A stretch of 64,000 bases of DNA. It comes from Streptomyces ruber. GTDB taxonomy: Bacteria; Actinomycetota; Actinomycetes; Streptomycetales; Streptomycetaceae. The notes beneath the pieces are model-generated. The model worked only from the letters and a program-made list of their open reading frames with translations, had not been told where the DNA came from and ran no database searches. Shown piece after piece: positions 8,581 through 17,443 of this stretch (position 1 is the first letter of the stretch; the number at the start of each line of letters is the position of its first letter). Both the position numbers and the translations under genes were made by a program. The stretch is taken from contig NZ_BMQK01000001.1 in assembly GCF_014648075.1 (NCBI RefSeq), forward strand, positions 124,001 through 188,000. The letters are read 5' to 3'.

Positions 8581-10995
8581 TCACGCGGGAAAGCGGCGGT
8601 CGACCCACCTCCACAGGAGCTCCAGGGCGGCCGCCCCCGCCACCGCGATGCCCACCGCGGCCCACGGCGTCGTCGTCCCCACCAGCTTCAGCGCGAAGAA
8701 GTCCTGGAGCCAGGGGACGGCCAGCACCAGCAGAAAGGCCAGGCCCATCGCCGCCACCAGGCACAGCCGCCACCAGGTGTACGGCCGGGCGATGATCGCC
8801 AGCACCCACATGGAGATCAGGAAGAGGGTCAGCGTGGCAGCGCTGGTCTCCGCGTCCAGGGCGTCCGGGCCCGTGTAGTGCCCGCGGGCGATCAGGTACG
8901 TGGCGAAGGTCGCCAGTCCCGCCACCACGCCGCCGGGAATCGCGTACCGCATGACCCGCCGGACGAAGTGCGGCCGCGCGCGTTCCGTGTTGGGCGCGAG
9001 GGCGAGGAAGAACGCGGGGACGCCGATCGTGAGGGTCGAGAGCAGGGTCAGGTGGCGGGGCAGGAACGGGTACTCGACGTTCGACAGCACCACCAGGACC
9101 GCGAGCAGCACCGAGTACACGGTCTTGACCAGGAAGAGCGTCGCGACGCGGGTGATGTTGCCGATGACCCGGCGCCCCTCCGCCACCACCGAGGGCAGGG
9201 TGGCGAAGCTGTTGTTGAGCAGCACGATCTGGGCGACCGCACGGGTCGCCTCCGAGCCCGAGCCCATGCTCACGCCGATGTCCGCGTCCTTGAGGGCGAG
9301 GACGTCGTTCACGCCGTCGCCCGTCATCGCGACCGTGTGGCCCTGGGACTGGAGCGCGCCCACCATGTCCCGCTTCTGCCGCGGGGTGACCCGCCCGAAC
9401 ACCGTGCCCGCCTCGATGGCCTTCGCCATCCGGTCGGGGTCGTCGGGCAGCCGGCGCGCGTCCACCACCTCGCCCTCCAGCCCCAGCTTGGCGGCGACCG
9501 CGCCCACGGAAACGGCGTTGTCCCCGGAGACGACCTTGGCCTGCACGTCCTGCTCGGCGAAGTAGCGCAGGGTGTCGGCGGCGTCGGGGCGCAGCCGCTG
9601 TTCGAGGACGACCAGCGCGGTGGGCCGGGTGTCGCGGGTGACGTCGGGGGCGTCCAGCTCCCGGCCCCCGCCGGTCCGCGCGAGCAGCAGCACGCGCAGC
9701 CCCTGCTCGTTCAGCCGTTCGGTCTCGGCGAGGGCGGGGTGGCCGTCGTCCAGCAGCACGTCGGGGGCGCCCAGCAGCCACGTACCGGACTCGCCGTCCC
9801 CCTCGCTCAGCGTGGCGCCGCTGTACTTGCGGGCCGAGGAGAACGGCAGCGACTCGGTGCAGCGCCAGTCGTCGCTGTCCGGGAAGGCGTCGATGATCGC
9901 CCGGAGGGAGGCGTTGGGGCGCGGGTCGGACTCGCCCAGCGCACCCAGAACCGTACGTACGTACGACTCGTCGGCTCTGGTTCGGGCTCCGGCCTCGCCG
10001 AGCAGCCGCAGTTCGGTGACGACCATGCCGCCCTCGGTCAGGGTCCCCGTCTTGTCGAGGCAGACGACGTCCACGCGGGCGAGCCCCTCGATGGCGGGCA
10101 GCTCCTGGACGAGGCACTGCTTGCGCCCCAGCCGGATCACCCCGATGGCGAAGGCGACGGAGGTGAGCAGCACGAGCCCCTCCGGGACCATCGGCACGAT
10201 GCCGCCGACCGTCCGGGCGACGGAGTCCCCCAGCGCGTTGTCCTCGGCCACGAGCTGGCTGACGACGAGCCCGACCGCGGTGGGCACCATCATCCACGTC
10301 ACGTACTTCAGGATCGTGGAGATCCCGGAGCGCAGCTCGGAATGGACGAGCGTGAACCGGGACGCCTCCTCGGCGAGCTGCGCCGCGTACGCCTCGCGCC
10401 CCACCTTCGTCGCCGTGAACGCGCCCCCGCCGGCCACCACGAAGCTCCCGGACATGACCGGGTCCCCCGGCCGCTTCACGACCGGATCGGCCTCCCCGGT
10501 GAGCAGCGACTCGTCGATCTCCAGCCCGTCGGCCTCGGTGATCCCGCCGTCCACGACGATCTTGTCTCCGGGCCCGATCTCGATCAGATCGCCGAGCACG
10601 ATCTCCGAGGTGCTCACGGCCGCGGCGGCCCCGTCCCTCCGTACGGTCGGCCGGGCCTCCCCGATCACCGCCAGCGAGTCCAGCGTCTTCTTGGCCCGCC
10701 ACTCCTGGACGATGCCGATGCCCGTGTTGGCGAGGATGACGAAACCGAACAGGCTGTCCTGGATCGGCGCGACGGCCAGCATGATCACCCAGAGCACGCC
10801 GATGATCGCGTTGAACCGGGTGAAGACGTTCGCACGGACGATGTCGGCCAGGGAGCGGCTGCTCCGCGCGGGGACGTCGTTCACCTCGCCACGGGCGACC
10901 CGCTCGGCCACCTCGGCGCCGGTCAGGCCGCCCGCGCGGCCCAGGGAGCGCGGGGGGTCCGGGAGCGGGGCGGCGCCCGCGTCCATGTGCGTCAT
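8581..10995 (-). CDS. Cation-translocating P-type ATPase, CtpE-like
   Basis: 804-residue membrane protein with all P-type landmarks: actuator motif DESLLTGEADPV, helix-4 sequence GGIVPMVPEGLVLLTS, phosphorylation loop CLDKTGTLTEG, hinge AMTGDGVNDVLALKDADIGVSMGSGSE and about ten membrane segments, including pairs near residues 60-95 and 230-290 and six at the C-terminus. PEGLVL in helix 4 and the overall layout resemble mycobacterial CtpE, reported as a calcium transporter, so Ca2+ is the best guess but not shown here. The nucleotide domain lies between the phosphorylation Asp and the hinge. The first ATG is used; a second at 10986 is three codons in. Confidence 0.87.
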   Translation of the reverse strand: MTHMDAGAAPLPDPPRSLGRAGGLTGAEVAERVARGEVNDVPARSSRSLADIVRANVFTRFNAIIGVLWVIMLAVAPIQDSLFGFVILANTGIGIVQEWRAKKTLDSLAVIGEARPTVRRDGAAAAVSTSEIVLGDLIEIGPGDKIVVDGGITEADGLEIDESLLTGEADPVVKRPGDPVMSGSFVVAGGGAFTATKVGREAYAAQLAEEASRFTLVHSELRSGISTILKYVTWMMVPTAVGLVVSQLVAEDNALGDSVARTVGGIVPMVPEGLVLLTSVAFAIGVIRLGRKQCLVQELPAIEGLARVDVVCLDKTGTLTEGGMVVTELRLLGEAGARTRADESYVRTVLGALGESDPRPNASLRAIIDAFPDSDDWRCTESLPFSSARKYSGATLSEGDGESGTWLLGAPDVLLDDGHPALAETERLNEQGLRVLLLARTGGGRELDAPDVTRDTRPTALVVLEQRLRPDAADTLRYFAEQDVQAKVVSGDNAVSVGAVAAKLGLEGEVVDARRLPDDPDRMAKAIEAGTVFGRVTPRQKRDMVGALQSQGHTVAMTGDGVNDVLALKDADIGVSMGSGSEATRAVAQIVLLNNSFATLPSVVAEGRRVIGNITRVATLFLVKTVYSVLLAVLVVLSNVEYPFLPRHLTLLSTLTIGVPAFFLALAPNTERARPHFVRRVMRYAIPGGVVAGLATFATYLIARGHYTGPDALDAETSAATLTLFLISMWVLAIIARPYTWWRLCLVAAMGLAFLLVLAVPWLQDFFALKLVGTTTPWAAVGIAVAGAAALELLWRWVDRRFPA

Positions 10996-11063
10996 GCAAT
11001 CGACGGTACGTGCGAATCAGGGGCCGCACCCGGCGAGCGGGGGAGGAGGGCCGGACCCGGACG

Positions 11064-11396
11064 TCAGGCGGCCCGGTCCCACTCCTGGCCGTGCCACTGC
11101 TCCTCGGCGGCCGACTCGCGCAGGGCGGCCTTCTCCCGGGCCCGCAGCACGGCCCAGGTGACCGCGCAGACACAGGTGAGGTACCAGGGCAGCGGCCACA
11201 GAACGGGCCACGCGCGGAAACCGGGCGCGAGAACGACGTCGACGGCGGCGGTGGTCATGCCGCCGGCCAGGCTCCAGCGGAGGAGGCGGCCGGAGGTGCG
11301 GACGGACCGGCCGAGGCGGTGAGCGGTCTCCGCGGTGGTGCCAGGGGGATCGGGCGGGCTTTCGGGCAGGGCTCTGCCCGGGTCCTGATCAGACAT
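11064..11396 (-). CDS. Small two-helix membrane protein, function unknown
   Basis: 110 residues. A Pro-rich acidic N-terminus of about 40 residues is followed by two probable membrane helices, LLRWSLAGGMTTAAVDVVLA and FRAWPVLWPLPWYLTCVC onward, and a charged C-terminus (REKAALRESAAEEQ). No family recognised. It lies 68 bp downstream of the P-type ATPase start region on the same strand and could share regulation upstream of it. Codon use and the membrane pattern support a real gene. Confidence 0.6.
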   Translation of the reverse strand: MSDQDPGRALPESPPDPPGTTAETAHRLGRSVRTSGRLLRWSLAGGMTTAAVDVVLAPGFRAWPVLWPLPWYLTCVCAVTWAVLRAREKAALRESAAEEQWHGQEWDRAA

Positions 11397-11852
11397 CGCG
11401 GGAGGGTCTCCGGGCTTCTCGGTGTTCTCCGGAAAGGACGGCCGACCTGCTTACCGGCTGGATCGCCGGTGGTCGGACGCTGAAAGTGTGCATGCCGTGA
11501 AGTCCCTGGTCACGGTACGCATGGTGGGCGGCGTGGCGTCTGAGACAACTTCGCGGCGGGGTACCGGGCGGCGATTGACCGTGTCGTGGCCTGATTGATG
11601 CAGCCGTCAGGCGGACGACCGCCTGTCTCAAAGTGGCTGGAAAGAAGCGCCGGGGACAGCGCTTGAGAGCTGCGCAAGCTCCCGCGAGGGGTTATCAGCC
11701 AAACAAGGCGCTGGAAACCCCGGCGGAACGGGGAATTCCTGCCGTTTCTGCTCGGATATGTCTTGTTTTATCCGGTGTAGAGCGCGTAAGAGGTGGGGCT
11801 GATTCCGGCCCGTATGTGATCGATCTTCGGGGGAAGCGCCCGCCGTCTCGGC
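11397..11852. other. Intergenic stretch upstream of the Rhs fragment
   Basis: 456 bp without a supported gene. The segment 11690-11830 is clearly less GC-rich than its surroundings (for example TTGTTTTATCCGG near 11763-11775), as is usual for promoter DNA or transferred sequence in Streptomyces. It probably contains the promoter of the truncated Rhs gene. No operator or hairpin stood out. Confidence 0.5.
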
Positions 11853-13478
11853 GTGCCCGGAGAACGAACAGCACACAGATCCGCCCTCGTCGCGGCCCTC
11901 ACGGCCGCCGCTCTCGCGGTCACGGCCGCACCCGGCCTGGCGGCGACTCCGCAGCCGGAGCTCCCGGACCCGGAGAGCCCGTGGACGAAACCGACCAAGA
12001 TCGCGGCCCCGGCCACGCCCACCGGGGTGACGCAGCCGCCGGCGTCGAAGCCGGAGGCGGAGCCGTCGGCAGAGGTGGCGGCCTGGCGGGCGGCTCAGGA
12101 GGCCCGCACCGAAGCGGGCGAGGGTTCCGCCGGGACAGCGGCCCGCACCTCCGCCGCCGCCGAGGCCACCACGGAGTTCGTGCCCGAGGGTCAGGGCGAC
12201 GTCCCCTGGCACCGCATCCTGGACACCCGCCTCAGCGATGCCCTGGTCGCCCGGGTGAACCTGTCCGACGGCAATCTGATGCTGGCCGCGACCGACTTCG
12301 ACATCGCGGGCGTCGGCCAGAAACTCCAGCTCACCCGCACGTACAACTCCCTGGAGGCCCCCTGGGGCAAGGTCTCCCAGCGCTGGTGGCAGGGGTACGA
12401 GCGCTACCTCCGCGTGGCGGACGGCGAGGTACACGTCTTCGACGCCACCGGTGACGTCCTGCGCTTCACCGAGACCAGCAGCGGCGGCTACACGACCCCG
12501 ACCGGCTACTCCAAGGACCTGAGGAAGAACGCGGACGGCACCTACACCCTCACCGACCGCAAGTCCGGCACCAAGGACGCCTACGACGAGCACGGCACCC
12601 TCACCAAGGTCACGGACAAGAACCACGGCACGATCACCGTCGACCAGCACGACGAGGGAGCCGAGCACAAGGGCTTCAAGCTCACCGAGACCCGCTCCGG
12701 CCGCTGGATCGACCTGGTCAAGACGTACGGCAACCAGTGGCAGGCCAAGGACCACACCGGCCGCACCGCCGTCCTCGACCTGGACGGCTCCGGCAACCTG
12801 GCGAAGGTGACGGACACGGCGGGCAAGGCGACGACGTACGACTACGACGCCTCCCGCCGCCTGACGAAGGTGACCACCCCCGGGGGCACGGTCACCGTCT
12901 TCACCTACGACGGCCACAACCGCGTCACCTCCCTGCAGCGGGCGACACAGTCCTCGGGCAGTGGCCACTCGGGGCCGACGTGGAGATACGACTACTCGGC
13001 CGCGCCCAAGGAGGCGGGCACGACGACGGTGACGGACCCGGACGGCGACGACACCGTCTGCACCCACACCGCGGACGGCGAGGTCACCAAGGTCACCGAC
13101 CCGCTGCAGCACTCGCGCCACGCCACGTACGCGAACCACCTCACCCAGACCGCCACCGACGCGCTGGGCACGGGCGCGGACGGCACCGGCGGCAACGTCA
13201 CCACGTACGGCTGGGACGGCCGCAACAACGCCACCTCGATCGAGCTGCCGCTGGGCGCGACGGCCTCGGTGACCCAGTACCAGACGATCGCCGGCACCGA
13301 CCTGCCGAACGACTTCACCACCGCCGACGGCCGCAAGGACTCCTTCACGTACGACACCAACGGCAACACCATGTCGGTGACCACCACCGGCAGCGCCGGC
13401 GGCACCCGCGAGTACACCTACAACAAGGCCACCCCGGCCTGCGGCGGCTTCGAGGGCCAGCGCTGCACCGCGCAGGAA
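11853..13478 (+). pseudogene. Truncated Rhs/YD-repeat secreted protein gene
   Basis: From GTG at 11853 the frame gives a signal peptide (ALVAALTAAALAVTAAPGLAA), a Pro/Ala-rich linker, a DUF6531-like segment (VNLSDGNLMLAATDF, LQLTRTYNS) and then YD repeats (TTYDYDASRRLTKVTTPGG, VFTYDGHNRVTS, DSFTYDTNGNTMSV). Rhs proteins of this kind are wall-associated and usually exceed 1500-2000 residues, ending in an Rhs core and a variable toxin. Here the repeats stop near 13478 (residue about 542), and downstream sequence in this frame is antisense to the start of an HTH regulator. The core and toxin tip are gone. No immunity gene is visible. The start has only a weak, distant GGGGGAAG. The protein could still be made as a fusion to nonsense sequence. 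Confidence 0.78.
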
Positions 13479-13826
13479 CTCGACATCGAGTCGGTACGTG
13501 GAGTGGTACTCCAACTCGGCCAGGTTCAAGAACGAGGTGGGCAGCAGACCGCGGTACTTCTCCCACCAGCCGCGTGTTCGATCGCCGGCCATCGCCACCA
13601 GTGCATTGATCAACTTGCCGTCCGTGCAGGAGTAGTGAGCTGCGAGCTGCCGTACGCGCTCTTTGCTCACGCCCGCCATGCCGGATTCGATCTGACTCAC
13701 CTGGGCCGAATCCGTTCCGAGCAGCGCTGCGGCCTCACGTCCCTTGAGTCCTGCGGTCTCGCGCAGTTTCCGTGGCTCAGCGCCCAGGCGTTCCTGTCGT
13801 GCGGTGGACTGCTGCCTGCGCGGCAT
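13479..13826 (-). pseudogene. 5' fragment of an XRE-HTH/DUF5753 regulator gene
   Basis: The ATG at 13826 opens a Streptomyces XRE-family regulator: an HTH at residues about 14-70 (LGAEPRKLRETAGLKGREAAALLGTDSAQVSQIESG) and the start of the DUF5753 effector domain (RGWWEKYRGLLPTSFLNLAELEYHSTYRLDVEFL). At that point, where full-length relatives continue with an HVPGL-type sequence, similarity ends and the frame runs antisense through the Rhs fragment. About 116 of roughly 280 residues remain. It is divergent from an HATPase gene at 14012, the normal partner arrangement for these regulators. The HTH could still bind DNA but would lack its effector domain. Confidence 0.8.
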
Positions 13827-14011
13827 GGTGTCCTCCTCGCCCCCGACTGCTGGAGGGCCCTACTGTCGGTGACGCGACGCACACGCTGCGGAACCCCGGG
13901 ACCCCGGAAGCGCACCACTCCGTCCTGCCACGGCGGCTGCGGCAATGCCACCGCCCGAGAGCCTCCGCGCACTTCCACCCCACCCGCCCCTCCGCCGGAA
14001 CGGAGTCCCGC

Positions 14012-14431
14012 ATGCCTGAGAACGACCGCGAGCCCTGGGAGTGCTGGCTCCACGTCCCCGACGATCCGTGCGCCGTCACCGTCAGCCGCCGCACCCTCCG
14101 CCTGATCCTGACCCTGCACGGCCTGCTCCACCTCGCCGACACCGCCGAACCGCTCGCGACCGAGCTGGTCACCAACGCCGTGCGGCACACCGAGGGGTCC
14201 GCCGCCCTCCGCGTCCGCTGGAAGGGAGGCGTGCTGCGGATCGGTGCGTGGGACGCCAGTCCGGAGCCGCCGGACCCTCCCTGTCTCGTAGGGCGGTGCG
14301 CCGACGATCGCGAGGAGGGCCGCGGACTCGTCCTCGTCCGTGCCTGCGCCGACCTGTGGGGGTGGCAGCCGCTGGCCAGGAACGGGAGTCGGGGCAAGTG
14401 CGTGTGGTGCGACCTCGCCGCCACGGCGTGA
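14012..14431 (+). CDS. ATP-binding protein, anti-sigma-factor-kinase-like HATPase
   Basis: 139 residues. The N-box ATELVTNAVRHTEGS (residues about 49-63), a short central sheet (LRVRWKGGVLRIGAWD) and the G-box region EEGRGLVLVRACADLWGW define a HATPase_c domain of the RsbW/SpoIIAB type with no His-kinase part. These proteins are frequent in Streptomyces beside XRE-DUF5753 regulators and a DUF397 protein; here the regulator is truncated and no DUF397 gene is present, so this may be an orphan. The ATG at 14012 has GGAACGGAG upstream. Confidence 0.8.
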   Translation: MPENDREPWECWLHVPDDPCAVTVSRRTLRLILTLHGLLHLADTAEPLATELVTNAVRHTEGSAALRVRWKGGVLRIGAWDASPEPPDPPCLVGRCADDREEGRGLVLVRACADLWGWQPLARNGSRGKCVWCDLAATA

Positions 14432-14444
14432 GCGGACCGCGCGG

Positions 14445-14765
14445 CTAGGGCTTCTGTTCGGTGACCGCCGGGTCCGGAGCCGTCTCCGGACCCGCGCCCG
14501 CCGTGTCCCCGCCCGCCCGGAGGGCCGCCGCCCGTTTGATCGCCGCGTCCCGCCTGCGCACGTAATAGATGCCGATCAGCCCCAGCCCGCCGCCGGCCAG
14601 GCAGGTCCACACCCACCATGTGTGGCCGTGGTCGTCGAACCAGCCGTAGAAGGGGAGCTGGGCGAGGAAGAGGACGAACCACAGGATCGTGCCGCCGGTG
14701 ATCGTCGCGACCACGGGGCCCTCTAGGGGCTCCGGCGCCTCGTGCCTGGGTGTCCACTTCGCCAT
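14445..14765 (-). CDS. DUF2530 small membrane protein
   Basis: 106 residues with two membrane helices, ATITGGTILWFVLFLAQLPF and WVWTCLAGGGLGLIGIYYV, joined by a short WFDDHGHTWW loop, then a basic and finally acidic Pro-rich cytosolic tail. This corresponds to the actinobacterial DUF2530 family of unknown function, which usually sits beside an NCS2 purine permease as it does here. The two genes are divergent and share the 182-bp region 14766-14947. Confidence 0.78.
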   Translation of the reverse strand: MAKWTPRHEAPEPLEGPVVATITGGTILWFVLFLAQLPFYGWFDDHGHTWWVWTCLAGGGLGLIGIYYVRRRDAAIKRAAALRAGGDTAGAGPETAPDPAVTEQKP

Positions 14766-14853
14766 GGGGACAGCTTACGAGGGCCTCACGGCGCGGGTGG
14801 CGACCGGCTCGCCTCGCGGGGTTACGCGCGTAGATGGCAAATCGCGCCTCATA

Positions 14854-14900
14854 TGTTCATACTGAAACCAATTGTTCATGACCGCTTCATTTCGTAGGAA
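14854..14900 (+). promoter_or_regulatory. Putative promoter with heptamer direct repeat upstream of the purine permease
   Basis: In an AT-rich patch, TGTTCAT occurs at 14854-14860 and again at 14873-14879, 19 bp apart, about two helical turns. The second copy overlaps a possible -35 (TTGTTC, 14872-14877), and TAGGAA at 14895-14900 is a good -10 with exactly 17 bp spacing. The layout suggests a sigma-HrdB promoter with a direct-repeat operator on its -35. Which gene product would bind is unknown. Confidence 0.45.
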
Positions 14901-14947
14901 ACACCAAACGGGCACGGGGGAGACCGGTTGGTGGTGTGAGGACCCGC

Positions 14948-16399
14948 ATGCCCACCTCGGCACCCAGCCAGGACTCCCCGCTCCGGTCGCCGGAACCCAG
15001 ACCCGCCCGGAACGCGCTCGACCGCTACTTCAAGATCTCGGAGCGGGGCAGCACGCTCTCCCGTGAGGTCCGGGGCGGCTTCGCCACCTTCTTCGCGATG
15101 GCCTACATCGTCGTGCTGAACCCGATCATCCTGGGCAGCGCCAAGGACATGTACGGCCACCAGCTGGACAACGGCCAGCTGGTCACCGCGACCGCCCTGT
15201 CCGCCGCGTTCACCACGCTGCTCATGGGCGTGATCGGCAACGTGCCCATCGCGCTGGCGGCGGGGCTCGGCGTCAACACCGTCGTCGCCCTCCAGCTCGC
15301 TCCCCGGATGTCCTGGCCGGACGCCATGGGCATGGTGGTGCTCGCCGGGTTCGTGGTGTGCCTGCTCGTGGCCACCGGACTGCGGGAGCGGGTGATGAGC
15401 GCGGTGCCGCTGGGGCTGCGCAAGGGCATCTCGATCGGCATCGGTCTGTTCATCCTGATGATCGGTCTTGTCGACTCCGGTTTCGTCTCGCGCATCCCGG
15501 ACGCCGCCCAGACCACCGTGCCGCTCCAGCTCGGCGGCGACGGTCACCTCAACGGCTGGCCGGTGCTGATCTTCGTCCTCGGCGCGCTGCTCACCCTCGG
15601 GCTGATCGTGCGCAAGGTGCCGGGCGCGATCCTGATCTCGATCGTCGTCATGACCTTCGTCGCGGTTCTGATCAATGCCGTCGCCGATGTGCCGTCCTGG
15701 GGCCTGACCACCCCCGAGTGGCCGGGCAATCCCGTCTCGACCCCCGACTTCGGGCTCCTCGGCCAGGTGAGTCTCTTCGGCGGGTTCGAGAAGGTCGGCG
15801 TGCTGACCGGCATCCTGTTCGTCTTCACCGTGCTGCTGTCGTGCTTCTTCGACGCGATGGGCACGATCATGGGCGTCAGCGACGAGGCCAAGCTGGCCGA
15901 CGCCCAGGGCAACATGCCCGGCATGAACAAGGTCCTCTTCGTCGACGGCATCGCCGTCGCCGCCGGCGGGGCCACCTCCTCCTCGGCCACCACCTGCTTC
16001 GTGGAGTCCACGGCCGGTGTGGGCGAGGGCGCCCGAACGGGCTTCGCGAACATCGTCACCGGCGGGCTCTTCGCCGTCGCGCTCTTCCTGACCCCCGTCG
16101 CCACGATGGTCCCGTCCCAGGCGGCCACCCCGGCGCTGCTCGCGGTCGGCTTCCTGATCCTCGCGAACTCGATCCGGGACATCGACTGGAGCGACCACAC
16201 GATCGCGATCCCCGCGTTCGTGACCATGCTGATGATGCCGTTCACCTACTCGATCACCAACGGCATCGGCATGGGCTTCATCACCTTCGTGGTGCTGCGC
16301 CTCGTGGCCGGCCGGGGGCGGGAGGTGCCGGTGGCGCTGTACGTCGTCTCGGCGGTGTTCGCCTTCTACTACCTGATGCCGGCGCTGGGGCTCACCTGA
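14948..16399 (+). CDS. NCS2-family purine permease, AzgA type
   Basis: About 483 residues with 12-14 membrane helices. Diagnostic AzgA features are the N-terminal FATFFAMAYIVVLNPIIL, AAGLGVNTVVALQLAP, FDAMGTIMGVSDEAKL and the signature GGATSSSATTCFVESTAGVGEGARTG. AzgA-like NCS2 proteins import adenine, guanine or hypoxanthine with protons; which one is not determinable here. The ATG at 14948 with GAGG 6 nt upstream is chosen; an in-frame GTG at 14936 after GGAG would add four residues. It is divergent from the DUF2530 gene with a putative promoter at 14872-14900. Confidence 0.87.
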   Translation: MPTSAPSQDSPLRSPEPRPARNALDRYFKISERGSTLSREVRGGFATFFAMAYIVVLNPIILGSAKDMYGHQLDNGQLVTATALSAAFTTLLMGVIGNVPIALAAGLGVNTVVALQLAPRMSWPDAMGMVVLAGFVVCLLVATGLRERVMSAVPLGLRKGISIGIGLFILMIGLVDSGFVSRIPDAAQTTVPLQLGGDGHLNGWPVLIFVLGALLTLGLIVRKVPGAILISIVVMTFVAVLINAVADVPSWGLTTPEWPGNPVSTPDFGLLGQVSLFGGFEKVGVLTGILFVFTVLLSCFFDAMGTIMGVSDEAKLADAQGNMPGMNKVLFVDGIAVAAGGATSSSATTCFVESTAGVGEGARTGFANIVTGGLFAVALFLTPVATMVPSQAATPALLAVGFLILANSIRDIDWSDHTIAIPAFVTMLMMPFTYSITNGIGMGFITFVVLRLVAGRGREVPVALYVVSAVFAFYYLMPALGLT

Positions 16400-16421
16400 T
16401 GCCCCGCCCCTGCCGCGCGGC

Positions 16422-16652
16422 TCACACCGGACCGGGCGACCGGCCCGGTGACCCCTGGTCCCACGTGACCTCGTAGAACCTCTCCGTCTCGTCGACGGCG
16501 GCCTGGAACCGCTCGTCGAAGTCGTCCCGAATGAGCGTCCGGACCACGTAGTCCTGGACGCTCATTCCTCTTCTGGCGGCGCGTCGCCGGACACGTTCGA
16601 GCAGGTCGCGATCCATCCGCAGGCTGAGCACGCTGGTCCCCATGGTCCCCAT
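16422..16652 (-). CDS. Ribbon-helix-helix (CopG-type) protein
   Basis: 76 residues. TSVLSLRMDRDLLERVRRRAARRGMSVQDYVVRTLIRDDF is a textbook ribbon-helix-helix: a beta strand that contacts DNA followed by two helices. The C-terminal extension (ERFQAAVDETERFYEVTW) could bind a partner. No toxin gene is adjacent, so it is either an orphan regulator or an antitoxin without its toxin. Two ATGs (16652 and 16643) lie within a repeated ATGGGGACC, which leaves the exact start open. It is convergent with the purine permease. Confidence 0.68.
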   Translation of the reverse strand: MGTMGTSVLSLRMDRDLLERVRRRAARRGMSVQDYVVRTLIRDDFDERFQAAVDETERFYEVTWDQGSPGRSPGPV

Positions 16653-16817
16653 GGACACGAGGGTCGGGCGGGCGCGGGCGCGCTGTGTCAGGTTCCGCCG
16701 ACGACTCACTCGTACGAGTGATTACGCGTGCAGTACGGGTGGGGTGATGTGTGAAGTCCCAGGGTCCCGGGGCAGGAGTGGCGGGTTTCACGGGCGATCC
16801 GCCGCCGTTCGGTGGTA

Positions 16818-16845
16818 TTTAGCGAGAGTAATGAGTTACGCTAAA
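16818..16845. promoter_or_regulatory. Palindromic operator at the marR start codon
   Basis: TTTAGCG (16818-16824) and CGCTAAA (16839-16845) form 7-bp arms with a 14-bp spacer that itself contains GTAA/TTAC symmetry. The palindrome ends 4 bp before the marR ATG. This fits MarR autorepression. The proximity leaves no room for a Shine-Dalgarno site; TACGCT at 16837-16842 could be a -10 for a leaderless transcript starting at the ATG. Confidence 0.6.
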
Positions 16846-16849
16846 GAAC

Positions 16850-17287
16850 ATGTCCGAACTGACCCATGGCGGCGACGACGCTGCCGTGAACGCCCTCCGG
16901 TCCGCCGTGATGCGACTGTCCCGCCGACTGAAGCACCAGCGGGTCGACGAGTCGCTGAGCCCCACCGAGATGTCGGTGCTCGGCACGCTCGCCCGCTGCG
17001 GCACCGCCACCCCGGGCGAGCTCGCCCGCAAGGAGCACGTGCAGCCGCCCTCGATGACCCGCATCGTGGCGCTGCTGGAGAGCAAGGGCCTGGTCAGCCT
17101 GGAGCCGCACCCCGAGGACAGGCGGCAGAAGGTCGTCGCCCAGACCGAGCGCGCCGAGGCGATGCTCGAGGAGAGCCGGCGCAAGCGCAACGCGTGGCTG
17201 GCGTCCCTGGTCGAGGGCCTCGACGAGGAGGAGTGGGCCAAGCTCCGCGAGGCGGCACCCGTCCTGGAGAAGCTCGCGCACCTGTGA
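16850..17287 (+). CDS. MarR-family transcriptional regulator
   Basis: 145 residues with the MarR winged-helix: LSPTEMSVLGTLARCG, then recognition helix region ELARKEHVQPPSMTRIVALLESKGLV and the wing sequence EDRRQKVVAQTERA. The N- and C-terminal helices form the dimer interface. It lies upstream of an MFS exporter gene in the same direction with a 156-bp gap, a common regulator-efflux pair, so the exporter is a plausible target. A palindrome directly before the ATG suggests autoregulation, and the transcript may be leaderless since no ribosome site precedes the start. Confidence 0.85.
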   Translation: MSELTHGGDDAAVNALRSAVMRLSRRLKHQRVDESLSPTEMSVLGTLARCGTATPGELARKEHVQPPSMTRIVALLESKGLVSLEPHPEDRRQKVVAQTERAEAMLEESRRKRNAWLASLVEGLDEEEWAKLREAAPVLEKLAHL

Positions 17288-17443
17288 CCGGCCGGGGCTG
17301 ACCGCAGGGACGTGCGCCCCGCGTCCGCGCCCGTGCGTGCTGCGCCTGCGCCGGGTGCGCACTCGTGAGCCTCTCGGGCCGACCCTCCGAAGAACCACAC
17401 CGAGGACGACGATGTCCGTGACCAGCCAAGGAGGCGAACCCTG

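Noticed and set aside
5411..11173. A minus-strand open frame of 1920 codons
   Set aside because: It is antisense to the HATPase-domain gene over most of its length, Arg/Gly/His-rich and repetitive, with no domain. It reflects third-position GC bias.
7573..11322. A plus-strand frame of 1249 codons across the P-type ATPase
   Set aside because: Low-complexity Arg/Gly/Asp/Gln composition and no motif; it is a shadow of the two real genes on either strand.
11628..13826. Continuation of the HTH regulator frame to a 732-residue protein
   Set aside because: After residue ~116 it is antisense to the Rhs YD repeats and carries Val/Gly-rich nonsense. Only the first part is a gene fragment.
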